A stretch of 64,000 bases of DNA from Cellulomonas fimi. GTDB lineage: Bacteria > Actinomycetota > Actinomycetes > Actinomycetales > Cellulomonadaceae. The notes under the pieces are model-generated. The model did not search any database, was not told the origin of the DNA, and worked only from the letters and a program-made list of their open reading frames with translations. Numbering within the stretch: position 1 is the stretch's first letter; each line of letters opens with the position of its first letter. This document shows, piece after piece, positions 26,768 through 35,033 of this stretch. A program made the translations under genes and the position numbers. The stretch spans positions 2,480,001 through 2,544,000 of the forward strand of contig NZ_CP110680.1 in the NCBI RefSeq assembly GCF_028583725.1, written 5' to 3'.

Positions 26768-26783
26768 TCGAACATCTGTTCGA
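26768..26783. promoter_or_regulatory. LexA (SOS) box upstream of imuA
   Basis: TCGAACATCTGTTCGA matches the actinobacterial SOS consensus TCGAAC-N4-GTTCGA exactly. It lies 68 bp upstream of the imuA start, so DNA damage should induce imuA-imuB-dnaE2. Confidence 0.93.
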
Positions 26784-26972
26784 AGTATCTCAGTAGACGC
26801 TGACACCCGGAGGCGTGTCAATCGGAGCCACCCTCACGGGTGCACCGCCCACGCGAGCCGCACCACCGGAGGCGATGCCCCCGGCCGGACGACGGATGAG
26901 GCGACCTGCGAGGACACCGCCCACGCCCCGGATCCACGCGCACCGCGACGCGTGCCGGGCGATGATGGCGCG

Positions 26973-27512
26973 ATGACCTCGCTGACCCGCCCCGTCGCCC
27001 CCGACCCGTACTCGCTGCTGCCCGCGGTGCCGTCGTTCGACCTGCGCAGCGACGACCTCGCGCACGGGGACCGCCTCCCCGACGCGCACACCAACACCCC
27101 GGCGGGCGGCAACGTGTCGCCGCACCTCGCGTGGTCGGGCTTCCCGCCGCAGACGCGCTCGTTCGCGGTGAGCTGCTTCGACCCGGACGCGCCCGGACCG
27201 GCCGGCTGGTGGCACTGGACCCTGCTGGACGTGCCCGCGACGACGACCGAGCTCGCGACCGGGGCGGGGACCGCCGGGAGCACGACGCTGCCGCGCGGGG
27301 CCTTCGCGCTGCGCGGCGACGACGGCGAGGCCGCCTACGTCGGCGCCGCTCCCCCGCCGGGCGACCAGGTGCACCGGTACTTCTTCGTCGTGCACGCGCT
27401 CGACACGGACTCGCTCGGCGTCGGCCCGGACGCGATGCCCGGCGCGGCGAACACCGCGCTGGTGTTCCACACGCTCGCGCGTGCGGTGCTCGTCGGGACG
27501 TACCAGCGGTGA
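26973..27512 (+). CDS. YbhB/YbcL-type PEBP (Raf kinase inhibitor-like) protein
   Basis: The protein has 179 residues. Phosphatidylethanolamine-binding fold landmarks are clear: GGNVSPHLAWSGFP, FAVSCFDPDAP...WWHWTLLDVP (the ligand-pocket DPDAP and HW), and DQVHRYFFVVHAL. Bacterial members are cytosolic and of uncertain role. I chose the ATG at 26973 (MTSLTRP) over 26952. Its stop overlaps the GTG of the next gene, so the pair is coupled. Confidence 0.88.
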   Translation: MTSLTRPVAPDPYSLLPAVPSFDLRSDDLAHGDRLPDAHTNTPAGGNVSPHLAWSGFPPQTRSFAVSCFDPDAPGPAGWWHWTLLDVPATTTELATGAGTAGSTTLPRGAFALRGDDGEAAYVGAAPPPGDQVHRYFFVVHALDTDSLGVGPDAMPGAANTALVFHTLARAVLVGTYQR

Positions 27513-28090
27513 CGGCGGACCCGACGACGCTCGGCACGCTGACCTGGGTGCGCGCGCTCGACCGCCCCGACCTGCTGGCCGACCCGGTGCGCGCGGCGGT
27601 CGAGGCGTGGGCCGCCGACGACGACCGCGTCGCGGACGCCGTGGTGGTCACCGAGATCGACCCGGACCTGGCCGACACCGCGGCGCTCACGGCCGCATAC
27701 GACCTGCCGCCCGCCGCGTCGGCCAACTGCGTGCTCGTGGCGGGCCGCCGCGAGGGCGAGGAACGCGTCGCCGCCGCCGTGGTGCGCGCGACGACCCGCG
27801 CCGACGTGAACAACGCCGTCAAGCGGCTGCTCGACGTGCGCAAGGCGTCGTTCCTGCCGACGGACCGCGCGGTCGCGGACTCGGGCATGGAGTACGGCGG
27901 CATCACGCCGCTGGGCCTCCCGGCGGGCTACCGCGTGCTGGTCGACGCGCGCGTCGCCGTCGACGACCCGGACGCCGGCGCGGTCGTGGTCATCGGCAGC
28001 GGCCTGCGCCGGTCGAAGATCGCGCTCCCCGGTGCCCTGCTGGCCACGGCACCGAGGGTCGAGGTGGTCGACGGGCTCGCGCTCGCCTGA
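27509..28090 (+). CDS. YbaK/ProX-type aminoacyl-tRNA deacylase domain protein
   Basis: The protein has 193 residues. The YbaK/EbsC fold is shown by ANNCVLVAG-like SANCVLVAG, the DVNNAVKRLLDVRKASFLP segment with its conserved Lys, and the diagnostic MEYGGITPLGLP. Members hydrolyse mischarged aminoacyl-tRNAs in trans. The substrate is not predictable here. It overlaps the PEBP gene by 4 nt (GTGA). Confidence 0.85.
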   Translation: MTADPTTLGTLTWVRALDRPDLLADPVRAAVEAWAADDDRVADAVVVTEIDPDLADTAALTAAYDLPPAASANCVLVAGRREGEERVAAAVVRATTRADVNNAVKRLLDVRKASFLPTDRAVADSGMEYGGITPLGLPAGYRVLVDARVAVDDPDAGAVVVIGSGLRRSKIALPGALLATAPRVEVVDGLALA

Positions 28091-28164
28091 CCGTCCGCAC
28101 GCGGGCCCGGGCGGTCCCGCCGTGCCGTCGCCCGCGCGGCGCCCCACGACGCCGGCACGGCCCC

Positions 28165-28170
28165 TAGCAT
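28165..28170 (+). promoter_or_regulatory. Leaderless -10 box (TAGCAT) of the SARP gene
   Basis: TAGCAT ends 7 nt before the GTG at 28178. Confidence 0.5.
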
Positions 28171-28177
28171 CGGCGCT

Positions 28178-31045
28178 GTGACGGACCGTCCCCGGTACCG
28201 CCTCCTCGGCCCGCTCGAGGTGCGCCGCGGCGGGTCGGTCGTGCCGGTGGCCGGTCCGCAGCAGCGGGCGCTGCTCGCCGTCCTGCTCGCGCACCGCGGG
28301 CACCCCGTGCCCGACGACACCCTGGCCGACGCGTTGTGGCCCGACGGTCCGCCGCCGTCGGCCCGGCACAGCCTGCGCAGCCACGTGTCCCGGCTGCGCG
28401 GGCTCGTCGGCGACGACGTCCGCAGCGTCGACGGCGGCTACCTGCTCGACGTGCCCGCGGACGCGACGGACGCGGGCACGTTCGAGACGGCGCTGCGCGC
28501 GTCGCTCGACGAGGAGCCACCCGACGCCGCCGCGACGCTGGAGGCGGCGCTCACACTGTGGCACGGCCCCGCCTTCGGTCGCGCCGCCGACCTGCCGTCG
28601 GTGCAGCCCGAGGCGCGCCGTCTGGACACGCTCCGCCTCGACGCCCACCAGCGGCTCGCCGAGACCCTCGTGGCGGCACGTCGCGCGCAGGACGCGGTCG
28701 CCGTCGCGGACGCGCTGACCGCGGCCGACCCGTACCGCGAGCCGGCCTGGACCGTCGCCGTCGCGGCCCGCACCGCGGCCGGCCGGCCCGCCGAGGCCCT
28801 CGCGACGTACACCTGCGCCGCGGCGACGCTCGACGAGCTCGGTCTGCTCCCCGGAGCGACGCTCCGGGACGCGCAGGCGCGCGCGCTCGCCGCCGACGCG
28901 ACGCCCGACCCGGCGCACCCGGCACCGTCCACCCCCGAGCCCGCGCCACCGTCGGCCGGGCGGCGACCGCCCGTCCCACGCACGTCCTACCTGCCGCCCG
29001 CCGGCGCCCTCGACGCGGTGCGGGAGCTGCTCGCCGGCGGGCGGCTCGTGACCCTGGTCGGGCCGGGCGGCGTCGGCAAGACCCGTCTGGCGCTGGAGGT
29101 CGCGCGGACGCTGCCGCCGGACCGCACCCGCTTCGTCGAGCTCGGTGCCGTGCGTGAGCCCGACGCGGTCCCGGGCGCGGTCGTCGCGGCCGCCGGACTG
29201 AGCCCCGCGGCCGGCCCTCCGGCGCAGGCGCTCGCCGCCCTCGCCGCCCGGGACCTCGTGCTCGTGCTCGACAACTGCGAGCACGTCGTCGACGCGGTCG
29301 CCGAGGTCGTCGAGACCCTGCTGGAGCGTCCCGGTCCCCTGCGGCTGCTCGCCACGAGCCGCGAGCCGCTGCGGACCCCCGGCGAGCACGTCCACCGGGT
29401 GCCACCGCTGGGTCGCGCCGACGCGGGCGCGCTGTTCGTCGAGCGGGCGCGCGCCGCCGGGGCGGGTGCGGCCGTCGGCGACCCGGCCGTCGGGCGCGTC
29501 GTGGACCTGCTCGACGGCCTGCCGCTGGCGCTCGAGATGGCGGGGGCGCGAGCGGCCGCGCTGTCGACCTCCGACCTCGCGGACGAGCTCGCGCACCGGC
29601 TCGGCGACCTCGCGCACGCGGGCCGGGGCGTCGACGCGCGGCACGCCTCGCTCACGGCCCTCGTGGACTGGTCCCGTGACCTGCTCGACCCCGCGCAGCG
29701 CCGCGCGCTCGACGGCTGGCCCGTGTTCGCGTCCGCCGTGCCGCCCGGCGACGCGGCCACGGTCCTCGCGGTCCCGCGGGACGCGGTCGAGTCGCTCGCC
29801 GCCCGCTCGCTGCTCGTCCGCGACGACGCGGCCGGCCGGACCCGGCTGCGGATGCTGCGCACCGTCCGCGCCGTCGTGGGCGAGCCGGCGGACGACGACC
29901 CCGTGCGTGCCCGGCACGCGTCGACCGTCGCGGAGCTGCTCACGACCTCCGACGCACGGCTGCGCGGCCCCGGGGAGGCCGCCGCACGGTCCCGCCTGGA
30001 CGGGCTCCTCGCCGAGGCGCGCGCCGCGCACGCGTGGGCCAGGCGGAGCGACCTGCCGTCCGCGGTCCGCATCACGCGCGCCCTGCACGACCACGCGGTC
30101 GACGGGCTCCACGACGAGGTGCTCGGCTGGGCGGCGCAGCTCGTCGCCGACGCCCACGGGTCCGCCCACCCGGCCGCGCACGCGTCGCTCGCGTCGCGCC
30201 TCGTCCTCGGCGGACGGCACGTCGAGGGCGCGGGCCACGCGCGGCGCGCCCTCGCGACGGCCGACGACCCGGTCGACCGGATGCACGCGCTCGAGGCGCT
30301 CGCGGACGCGGCGCTGTTCGAGGGCGAGCTCGACGACGCCGCGGCGATCGGCGACACGCTCGCCGCGCTCGCGACGCAGACGGGTGCCCCGCACCTCGTG
30401 GGCGTCGGGCACAGCTACCAGGTGCTGCGGCTCGCGTACACCGGCCGCACCGCGGCGGCCCGTGAGGCGCTGGGACGTTGCCGCGACGCGGTCGAGGCCG
30501 CCGCGTCGGCGACCTCCCCGCCGGGACCGACGACGGCCGGCTGGCTCGCGTTCCTCGCGGGCGAGGTCGAGGCGGACGCGGACCCGGACGTGGCGCTCGC
30601 GGCGCTCCGTTCCGCGCGGGACCTGGCCGCGGCAGGAGGCAACCGGTACCTCGGGGGCGTCGCCCGGTCGGCGGCGACCGCGCTGCTCGCGCGGCACGGG
30701 GATCCCGCGGCGGTGCGCGACGACGTCGCGGAGGTCCTGACGTGGTGGCGCGAGGCCGGCGACCGCACGCACCTCGTCACGACGCTGCGCAACCTGCTGG
30801 TGCTGCTCGCCCGGGCCGGCGACGACGCCACGGCGGCCACGCTGTGGGGCACGGTCGTCGCGGCGGACGGCGTGCCGGTGGCCTACGGGACGGAGCGCGA
30901 CCGGCTCGAGGACGTGCGCACCACGCTCGCCGACCGGCTCGGGACGGAGCGGTTCGCGGCTCTCGTCGTCCGGGGTGCGTCGCGGACGCCCGAGCAGGCC
31001 GCCGACGACGTCGCCGGCGGCCCGTCGGGCCCGAAGGGCGCCTAG
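28178..31045 (+). CDS. SARP/AfsR-like transcriptional regulator with BTAD and NTPase domains
   Basis: The protein has 955 residues. A winged-helix OmpR-type DNA-binding domain (YRLLGPLEVRRGG...ARHSLRSHVSRLRGLVG, residues 7-92) is followed by a bacterial transcriptional activation domain (about 95-240), an AP/NB-ARC-type ATPase with Walker A GPGGVGKT (Lys301) and LVLDNCEH Walker B, and a TPR-like C-terminus. Such regulators activate secondary metabolism or development. No biosynthetic cluster is adjacent; only a methyltransferase gene converges on it. The stop TAG lies inside the IS481 target CCTAGA and is restored by the target duplication, so the gene is intact. Confidence 0.88.
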   Translation: MTDRPRYRLLGPLEVRRGGSVVPVAGPQQRALLAVLLAHRGHPVPDDTLADALWPDGPPPSARHSLRSHVSRLRGLVGDDVRSVDGGYLLDVPADATDAGTFETALRASLDEEPPDAAATLEAALTLWHGPAFGRAADLPSVQPEARRLDTLRLDAHQRLAETLVAARRAQDAVAVADALTAADPYREPAWTVAVAARTAAGRPAEALATYTCAAATLDELGLLPGATLRDAQARALAADATPDPAHPAPSTPEPAPPSAGRRPPVPRTSYLPPAGALDAVRELLAGGRLVTLVGPGGVGKTRLALEVARTLPPDRTRFVELGAVREPDAVPGAVVAAAGLSPAAGPPAQALAALAARDLVLVLDNCEHVVDAVAEVVETLLERPGPLRLLATSREPLRTPGEHVHRVPPLGRADAGALFVERARAAGAGAAVGDPAVGRVVDLLDGLPLALEMAGARAAALSTSDLADELAHRLGDLAHAGRGVDARHASLTALVDWSRDLLDPAQRRALDGWPVFASAVPPGDAATVLAVPRDAVESLAARSLLVRDDAAGRTRLRMLRTVRAVVGEPADDDPVRARHASTVAELLTTSDARLRGPGEAAARSRLDGLLAEARAAHAWARRSDLPSAVRITRALHDHAVDGLHDEVLGWAAQLVADAHGSAHPAAHASLASRLVLGGRHVEGAGHARRALATADDPVDRMHALEALADAALFEGELDDAAAIGDTLAALATQTGAPHLVGVGHSYQVLRLAYTGRTAAAREALGRCRDAVEAAASATSPPGPTTAGWLAFLAGEVEADADPDVALAALRSARDLAAAGGNRYLGGVARSAATALLARHGDPAAVRDDVAEVLTWWREAGDRTHLVTTLRNLLVLLARAGDDATAATLWGTVVAADGVPVAYGTERDRLEDVRTTLADRLGTERFAALVVRGASRTPEQAADDVAGGPSGPKGA

Positions 31046-31046
31046 A
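31041..31046. repeat. Left 6-bp target-site duplication CCTAGA
   Basis: CCTAGA immediately left of the IS481 element, repeated at 32111-32116. It contains the TAG stop of the SARP gene and fits the NCTAGN target known for IS481. Confidence 0.9.
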
Positions 31047-32110
31047 TGTACTGACCAAGACCGTTGTTGACGTAGCGAGAGACCTCCGGGTCGAGTTGGA
31101 GCTGTCTAGGAACCGACTCGGACCACGGAGGTCTCTCGTGTCTCACGCTAATGCCCGGCTGACACCTGCCGGCAGGTTCGTGATGGTCCAGCGCATCGCG
31201 GCTGGCCGCCCGGTCGCCCACGTCGCCGCCGAGATGGGCGTCTCGCGCACGACCGCGTGGCGGTGGTGGCGCCGATTTCGGATCGAGGGCCGCGCAGGCC
31301 TGGTGGACCGGCCGAGCTGCGCACGCACCCATCCGCGTCGCACGCCCGCATGCGTGGAGACCCGGGTGCGGATCGCTCGGATGCTCTCGCGGCGAGGGCC
31401 GGTCTGGATCGGCTATCACCTGGGTCTTCCCGCCTCCACGGTCGGGCGCGTCCTGGCCCGTCACGGCGCACCCCTGCTGCGCGAGTGCGACCCCCTGACC
31501 GGCCTGCCGATTCGTGCCTCGCGGCGCTCACCGCACCGCTACGAGCACGCCTATCCCGGCTCGCTGGTCCACATCGACGTCAAGAAGCTCGGGCGCATCC
31601 CGGACGGCGGCGGGCATCGGGCACTGGGCCGAGCCGACGGTCGACGAGACCGCCGCCGCGGGGTCGGCTACGACTACATCCACACCGCGATCGACGACCA
31701 CTCCCGGCTGGCCTACGCCGAGATCCACAACGACGAGAAAGGCACGACCTGCGCAGGGTTCCTGACCCGTGCAGCGGCGTTCTACGCCTCTCACGGCATC
31801 ACGGTCGAGCGCGTGATCAGCGACAACGCCAGGAACTACCGAATCTCCCGGGACTTCCTCGAGACGGCCGAGCAACTCGGCATCCGCCTGAAGCTGATCC
31901 GGCCCTACTGCCCGTGGACCAACGGCAAGGTCGAGCGACTCAACCGCACCCTCGCCGCCGAGTGGGCATACTCACGCGTCTTCACCACCAATGCCGAACG
32001 CGCCGCCGTCTTGCCCGACTGGCTCGACCGCTACAACCTGGACCGACCCCACCTCGGCATCGGCGGCCTACGACCCATCGACCGCGTCAACAACGCTGCG
32101 GGTCAGTACA
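31047..32110 (+). mobile_element. IS481-family insertion sequence, complete, 1064 bp
   Basis: The ends are TGTACTGACC on both sides in inverted orientation; over 26 bp (31047-31072 versus 32085-32110) 22 positions match. The element is flanked by a 6-bp direct repeat CCTAGA. It carries one transposase gene with an intact DDE triad and is probably recently mobile. It sits precisely between two convergent genes and disrupts neither. Confidence 0.95.
31076..31138 (+). promoter_or_regulatory. Hairpin masking the transposase ribosome-binding site
   Basis: CGAGAGACCTCC (31076-31087) is perfectly complementary to GGAGGTCTCTCG (31127-31138), which contains the transposase Shine-Dalgarno GGAGG and the first base of its GTG. 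Further pairing inside (CGAGT with ACTCG) extends the stem. Transcripts entering from outside would fold and block translation. Confidence 0.7.
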
Positions 32111-32115
32111 CCTAG
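31138..32115 (+). CDS. IS481-family DDE transposase
   Basis: The protein has 325 residues. An N-terminal helix-turn-helix (VAHVAAEMGVSRTTAWRWWRRF) precedes the integrase core; the DDE residues are in VHIDVKKLG, VISDNARNYR and NGKVERLN. GTG start with GGAGG 6 nt upstream. The last in-element codon is ACC; the TAG stop (32113-32115) lies wholly in the target-site duplication, so termination depends on insertion at CTAG. Read-through from the SARP gene upstream is in the same direction and would be silenced by the hairpin. Confidence 0.93.
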   Translation: MSHANARLTPAGRFVMVQRIAAGRPVAHVAAEMGVSRTTAWRWWRRFRIEGRAGLVDRPSCARTHPRRTPACVETRVRIARMLSRRGPVWIGYHLGLPASTVGRVLARHGAPLLRECDPLTGLPIRASRRSPHRYEHAYPGSLVHIDVKKLGRIPDGGGHRALGRADGRRDRRRGVGYDYIHTAIDDHSRLAYAEIHNDEKGTTCAGFLTRAAAFYASHGITVERVISDNARNYRISRDFLETAEQLGIRLKLIRPYCPWTNGKVERLNRTLAAEWAYSRVFTTNAERAAVLPDWLDRYNLDRPHLGIGGLRPIDRVNNAAGQYT

Positions 32116-32116
32116 A
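32111..32116. repeat. Right 6-bp target-site duplication CCTAGA
   Basis: Second copy of CCTAGA. It supplies the TAG stop of the transposase (32113-32115, plus strand) and of the convergent methyltransferase (32112-32114, minus strand). Confidence 0.9.
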
Positions 32117-33233
32117 GGACGAGCCGGTAGAACCGGAAGAACTCGTTCTCGACGTCCAGCACCTCGACGCCCGCGAACCCCGCGGCCCGCGCGTAGCCGT
32201 CCAGGACGTCCGGCCGCATCACCGTGCCGGTGCCGACGCTGCCCGGCTGCGACATGCCGTCGGGCAGGCACACACCGAGCGAGTAGCCGTAGAACAGCCG
32301 CTCGACCGGCCCCGCCGGCGCGGTGAAGCGCTCCTGCGTGCGCTCGTCCATGACGAGCACGAAGCCGTCGTCGCGGACCATGCGCCGCGCCGCCGCGAGC
32401 ACGCCGACCGGGTCCGGCATGTCGTGCACGCACTCGAACGCGGTCACGACGTCGAACGCACCGGCGTCCGCCGCGTCGGCCGCGTCGCCGGCCCGGAACG
32501 TGACGCGGTGCTCCAGCCCGTGCGCGGCGGCGTGCCGTCGGCCCGCGGCGACGGACGGCTCGTCGACGTCGAGCCCGACGACCGCGACGTCCGGGAACGC
32601 GCGCGCCATCGCGATGCTCGACCAGCCCTCGCCGCAGCCGACGTCCGCGACCCGTGCGCCGGACCCGAGCAGGGCGTGCAGCCGCGGGACGGCGGGCACG
32701 ACGTCGTCGACGAACGGCCCGAGGAAGAACGGCCGGTTGACGGCCGCCTGCGACTCGCGCGCGTCGGCGCCGAGCCGTGACCACGGGACGCCGCCGCCTG
32801 TGCGGTACGCGTCGAGCAGCTCGTCGACGGCGCGGCCGCTGGCGACCTGCAGGCGCGCGAGCGGGCCGAGGTACGACGCCGAGTCGTGGTCGGTGAGGAC
32901 CTCGACGGCCCCGGGCGTGAGCGCGTACCGCCGCTCCCCGGCGTCGGCGGCGTCGTCGTCCGTCGTCACGAACCCGGCGACCGCCTGGTGCTCGAGCCAC
33001 TCGCGGGCGTACCGCTCGTGCGTGCCGGTCGCCCGCGCGAGCCCGGCGGACGTGACCGGCCCGTCGTGCGCGAGCGCGCGGTACCACCCGAGGCGGTCAC
33101 CGGCGTAGACGGCGAGCAGCTCCTGCGCACCGAGCAGCGCGGCGAGCAGCCGAGTCGCGACGTCGTCGGTGGCGGTGCCCACGGGCTGGAAGAGGTCGGA
33201 CGACGAGACGCGCTCGTCGAGGAGGTCGGTCAT
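32112..33233 (-). CDS. SAM-dependent methyltransferase with N-terminal winged-helix region
   Basis: The protein has 373 residues. An N-terminal winged-helix-like region (about 25-110; TSAGLARATGTHERYAREWLEHQAVAGF) precedes a Rossmann methyltransferase with motif I VADVGCGEGWSS (about 180-191), motif II acidic VVGLDVDEPS and motif III. The substrate is unknown. The ATG at 33233 has AGGAG upstream; I rejected the longer frame, which runs into tandem repeats. Its TAG stop lies in the IS481 target duplication. Confidence 0.85.
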   Translation of the reverse strand: MTDLLDERVSSSDLFQPVGTATDDVATRLLAALLGAQELLAVYAGDRLGWYRALAHDGPVTSAGLARATGTHERYAREWLEHQAVAGFVTTDDDAADAGERRYALTPGAVEVLTDHDSASYLGPLARLQVASGRAVDELLDAYRTGGGVPWSRLGADARESQAAVNRPFFLGPFVDDVVPAVPRLHALLGSGARVADVGCGEGWSSIAMARAFPDVAVVGLDVDEPSVAAGRRHAAAHGLEHRVTFRAGDAADAADAGAFDVVTAFECVHDMPDPVGVLAAARRMVRDDGFVLVMDERTQERFTAPAGPVERLFYGYSLGVCLPDGMSQPGSVGTGTVMRPDVLDGYARAAGFAGVEVLDVENEFFRFYRLVL

Positions 33234-33327
33234 GGTGCGCTCCTGGTGCTGCCCGGCGGACCGGGACGGGCGGGGACAGGAGCACGTCACCACGGGACGG
33301 TCGCAGCCGGGTCGCAGGACGGTCGCA

Positions 33328-33371
33328 CGGGGTCGCAACCGGGTCGCAACCGGGTCGCAACCGGGTCGCGA
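33328..33371. repeat. Four tandem copies of an 11-bp unit CCGGGTCGCAA
   Basis: Units start at 33328, 33339, 33350 and 33361; the first and last each have one mismatch. Degenerate copies precede them (from about 33290). The array lies in the 153-bp gap upstream of the methyltransferase and just after the DUF4259 gene's stop. Confidence 0.8.
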
Positions 33372-33386
33372 CCGGTGCCTGCGGCC

Positions 33387-33944
33387 TCAGCGCCGGTGCG
33401 GGAGGGTGCGTCCCCAGACGGCCTGCCCCGGCACGCGCAGCGGCGCGGGCGACGGCGCGTACGTCCGACCCAGCAGCGACTCGAGCTGACGGGTGGCGGC
33501 GAGCAGGTGCACGGTCGCGTCGGGCTCGTCGGCCCAGGCCTCGGGCGACGCGAGGACCCGGGCGGCGGCGCGCGCGTCGGGCTGCAGGTCGAGCGCGTGC
33601 TGCTCGGTGAGCAGGACGGTGTGCCCGGCGTGCGCCCCGAGGCCGAGCCGGTCGCGTCCGCCGCGGCGCCGTCGCGGCGCAGGCTTGCGGTGTGCGCCCG
33701 TGAGCACGGCGGCGACCAGGCCGGCGGTGGCGTACGTGGACTGCGGGAAGGCGTAGCAGGCGAACCGGAAGCCGTCGGCGGCGGAGCGCAGCTCGTGGCG
33801 GAGTCGCTCGGCGACCGCGTCGACGTCGACCGAGCCCGGCACGACGTCGAGCGTCGCGTCGATCTCGGCGTGCTGGAAGGTGAGGCGTTCGAGGAAGTCG
33901 AGCGCGGGGTGGGCGTCGAACGCCCCGGGGCCCCATGCGGCCAC
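33387..33944 (-). CDS. DUF4259 domain protein
   Basis: The protein has 185 residues. It opens with AAWGPGAFDAHPALDFLERL, matching the characteristic start of DUF4259 (normally GAWGxGxFDNDxALDW). The function is unknown. The Arg-rich linker RKPAPRRRRGGR is at about 96-108. I chose the GTG at 33944 because GGAGG lies 6 nt upstream and the domain begins at the first residue; the frame is open much further upstream without support. Confidence 0.72.
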   Translation of the reverse strand: MAAWGPGAFDAHPALDFLERLTFQHAEIDATLDVVPGSVDVDAVAERLRHELRSAADGFRFACYAFPQSTYATAGLVAAVLTGAHRKPAPRRRRGGRDRLGLGAHAGHTVLLTEQHALDLQPDARAAARVLASPEAWADEPDATVHLLAATRQLESLLGRTYAPSPAPLRVPGQAVWGRTLPHRR

Positions 33945-34085
33945 GTCCCACCTCCGTCCTCGTCGCACCCGTGCTCCTGCGGCGCACGCGAGCACGGCGA
34001 GGACCGCAGACGCCGGCGTCAGCCTCCGAGCCTGCCGCACACCACCGACATCGCGCACCCGCATTCGCCCGAGCGGGCGCGTGTG

Positions 34086-34109
34086 CGTCTCGTCACACGT
34101 CTCGTCACA
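34086..34109. repeat. Two tandem copies of CGTCTCGTCACA
   Basis: Perfect 12-bp tandem duplication in the 200-bp gap upstream of the DUF4259 gene. Otherwise the gap shows nothing recognisable. Confidence 0.6.
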
Positions 34110-34144
34110 CGGGACCGCCGGCCGGTCCGCCCCGCGCGGACCGC

Positions 34145-34987
34145 TCAGGCGCGCGTCGCCCAGAACGCGACGGCCGCGGCGGCCGCGACGTTGAGCGAGT
34201 CGACGCCGCCGGCCATGGGGATGCGCACGACGAGGTCGGACGCGGCGACCGTCGCGGGCTTGAGGCCGTGCCCCTCGGCACCGAGCACGAGCGCGAGCCG
34301 CTCGGGCGGGTCGGCGACCAGCTCGTCGAGCGTGAGGGCGTCGTCGGCGAGCGCGAGCGACGCGGTGACGAACCCCTGCGCACGCAGGTCCTCGATGCCC
34401 GCGGGCCACGGGTCGATGCGCGTCCACGGCACCTGGAACACCGTGCCCATCGAGACGCGCACGGAGCGCCGGTAGAGCGGGTCGGCGCAGCGCGGCGTGA
34501 CGAGCACGGCGTCGACGCCGAGCGCGGCGGCGGACCGGAACGCGGCGCCGACGTTGGTGTGGTCGACGACGTCCTCGAGCACCGCGACCCGGCGCGCACC
34601 GGCCCCGCCGCGGGCGGCGGCGAGCACGTCGGCGACGGGTGCCAGCGGCGGCCGGTGCATCGCGGCGAGCGCCCCGCGGTGCACGTGGAAGCCCGTGATG
34701 GCCTCGAGCACGGGCTCGTCCGCGACGTGGACCGGCACGGTCGTGCCGTCGTCGGGCAGCTCGGCGAGCATGCGCTCGAGGTCGGGCACCCAGCGCGGTG
34801 CGAGCAGCACGGAGCGCGGACGGTGCCCCGCGCGCAGCGCGCGCCCGAGCACGGTCGACGACTCCGCGATGTAGAGGCCCTTCTCGGGCTCGTGCCGGGA
34901 GCGCAGCGCGACGTCCGTCAGGGAGACGTAGTCCGCGAGCCGCGGGTCGGACGGGTCGGTCACGGGCTGCAGGTCCGGGCGTGGCAC
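34145..34987 (-). CDS. TrmH/SpoU-family RNA 2'-O-methyltransferase
   Basis: The protein has 280 residues. The N-terminal substrate-binding domain (about 1-110) is followed by the SPOUT knot with motif 1 DHTNVGAAFRSAAALGVDAVL, motif 2 LVLGAEGHGL and motif 3 IPMAGGVDSLNVAAAAAV. It methylates tRNA or rRNA ribose; the target site is not predictable. The GTG at 34987 has GGAGG 6 nt upstream. It is separated by 46 bp from the GH10 gene upstream on the same strand. Confidence 0.9.
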   Translation of the reverse strand: MPRPDLQPVTDPSDPRLADYVSLTDVALRSRHEPEKGLYIAESSTVLGRALRAGHRPRSVLLAPRWVPDLERMLAELPDDGTTVPVHVADEPVLEAITGFHVHRGALAAMHRPPLAPVADVLAAARGGAGARRVAVLEDVVDHTNVGAAFRSAAALGVDAVLVTPRCADPLYRRSVRVSMGTVFQVPWTRIDPWPAGIEDLRAQGFVTASLALADDALTLDELVADPPERLALVLGAEGHGLKPATVAASDLVVRIPMAGGVDSLNVAAAAAVAFWATRA

Positions 34988-35033
34988 ACGCCCATCCTCC
35001 CAGCCGCGGGCCGCACCCCCGGCACGACGCGGG

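Noticed and set aside
27335..30772. 1145-codon minus-strand open frame
   Set aside because: It is antisense to the SARP regulator and the YbaK gene, with low-complexity Arg/Gly/Val composition.
31047..32110. IS insertion as a disruption of the SARP or methyltransferase gene
   Set aside because: Both genes keep their stop codons through the duplicated CCTAGA.
33328..33371. Possible CRISPR array
   Set aside because: The 11-bp units are contiguous, have no spacers, and no cas gene is nearby.
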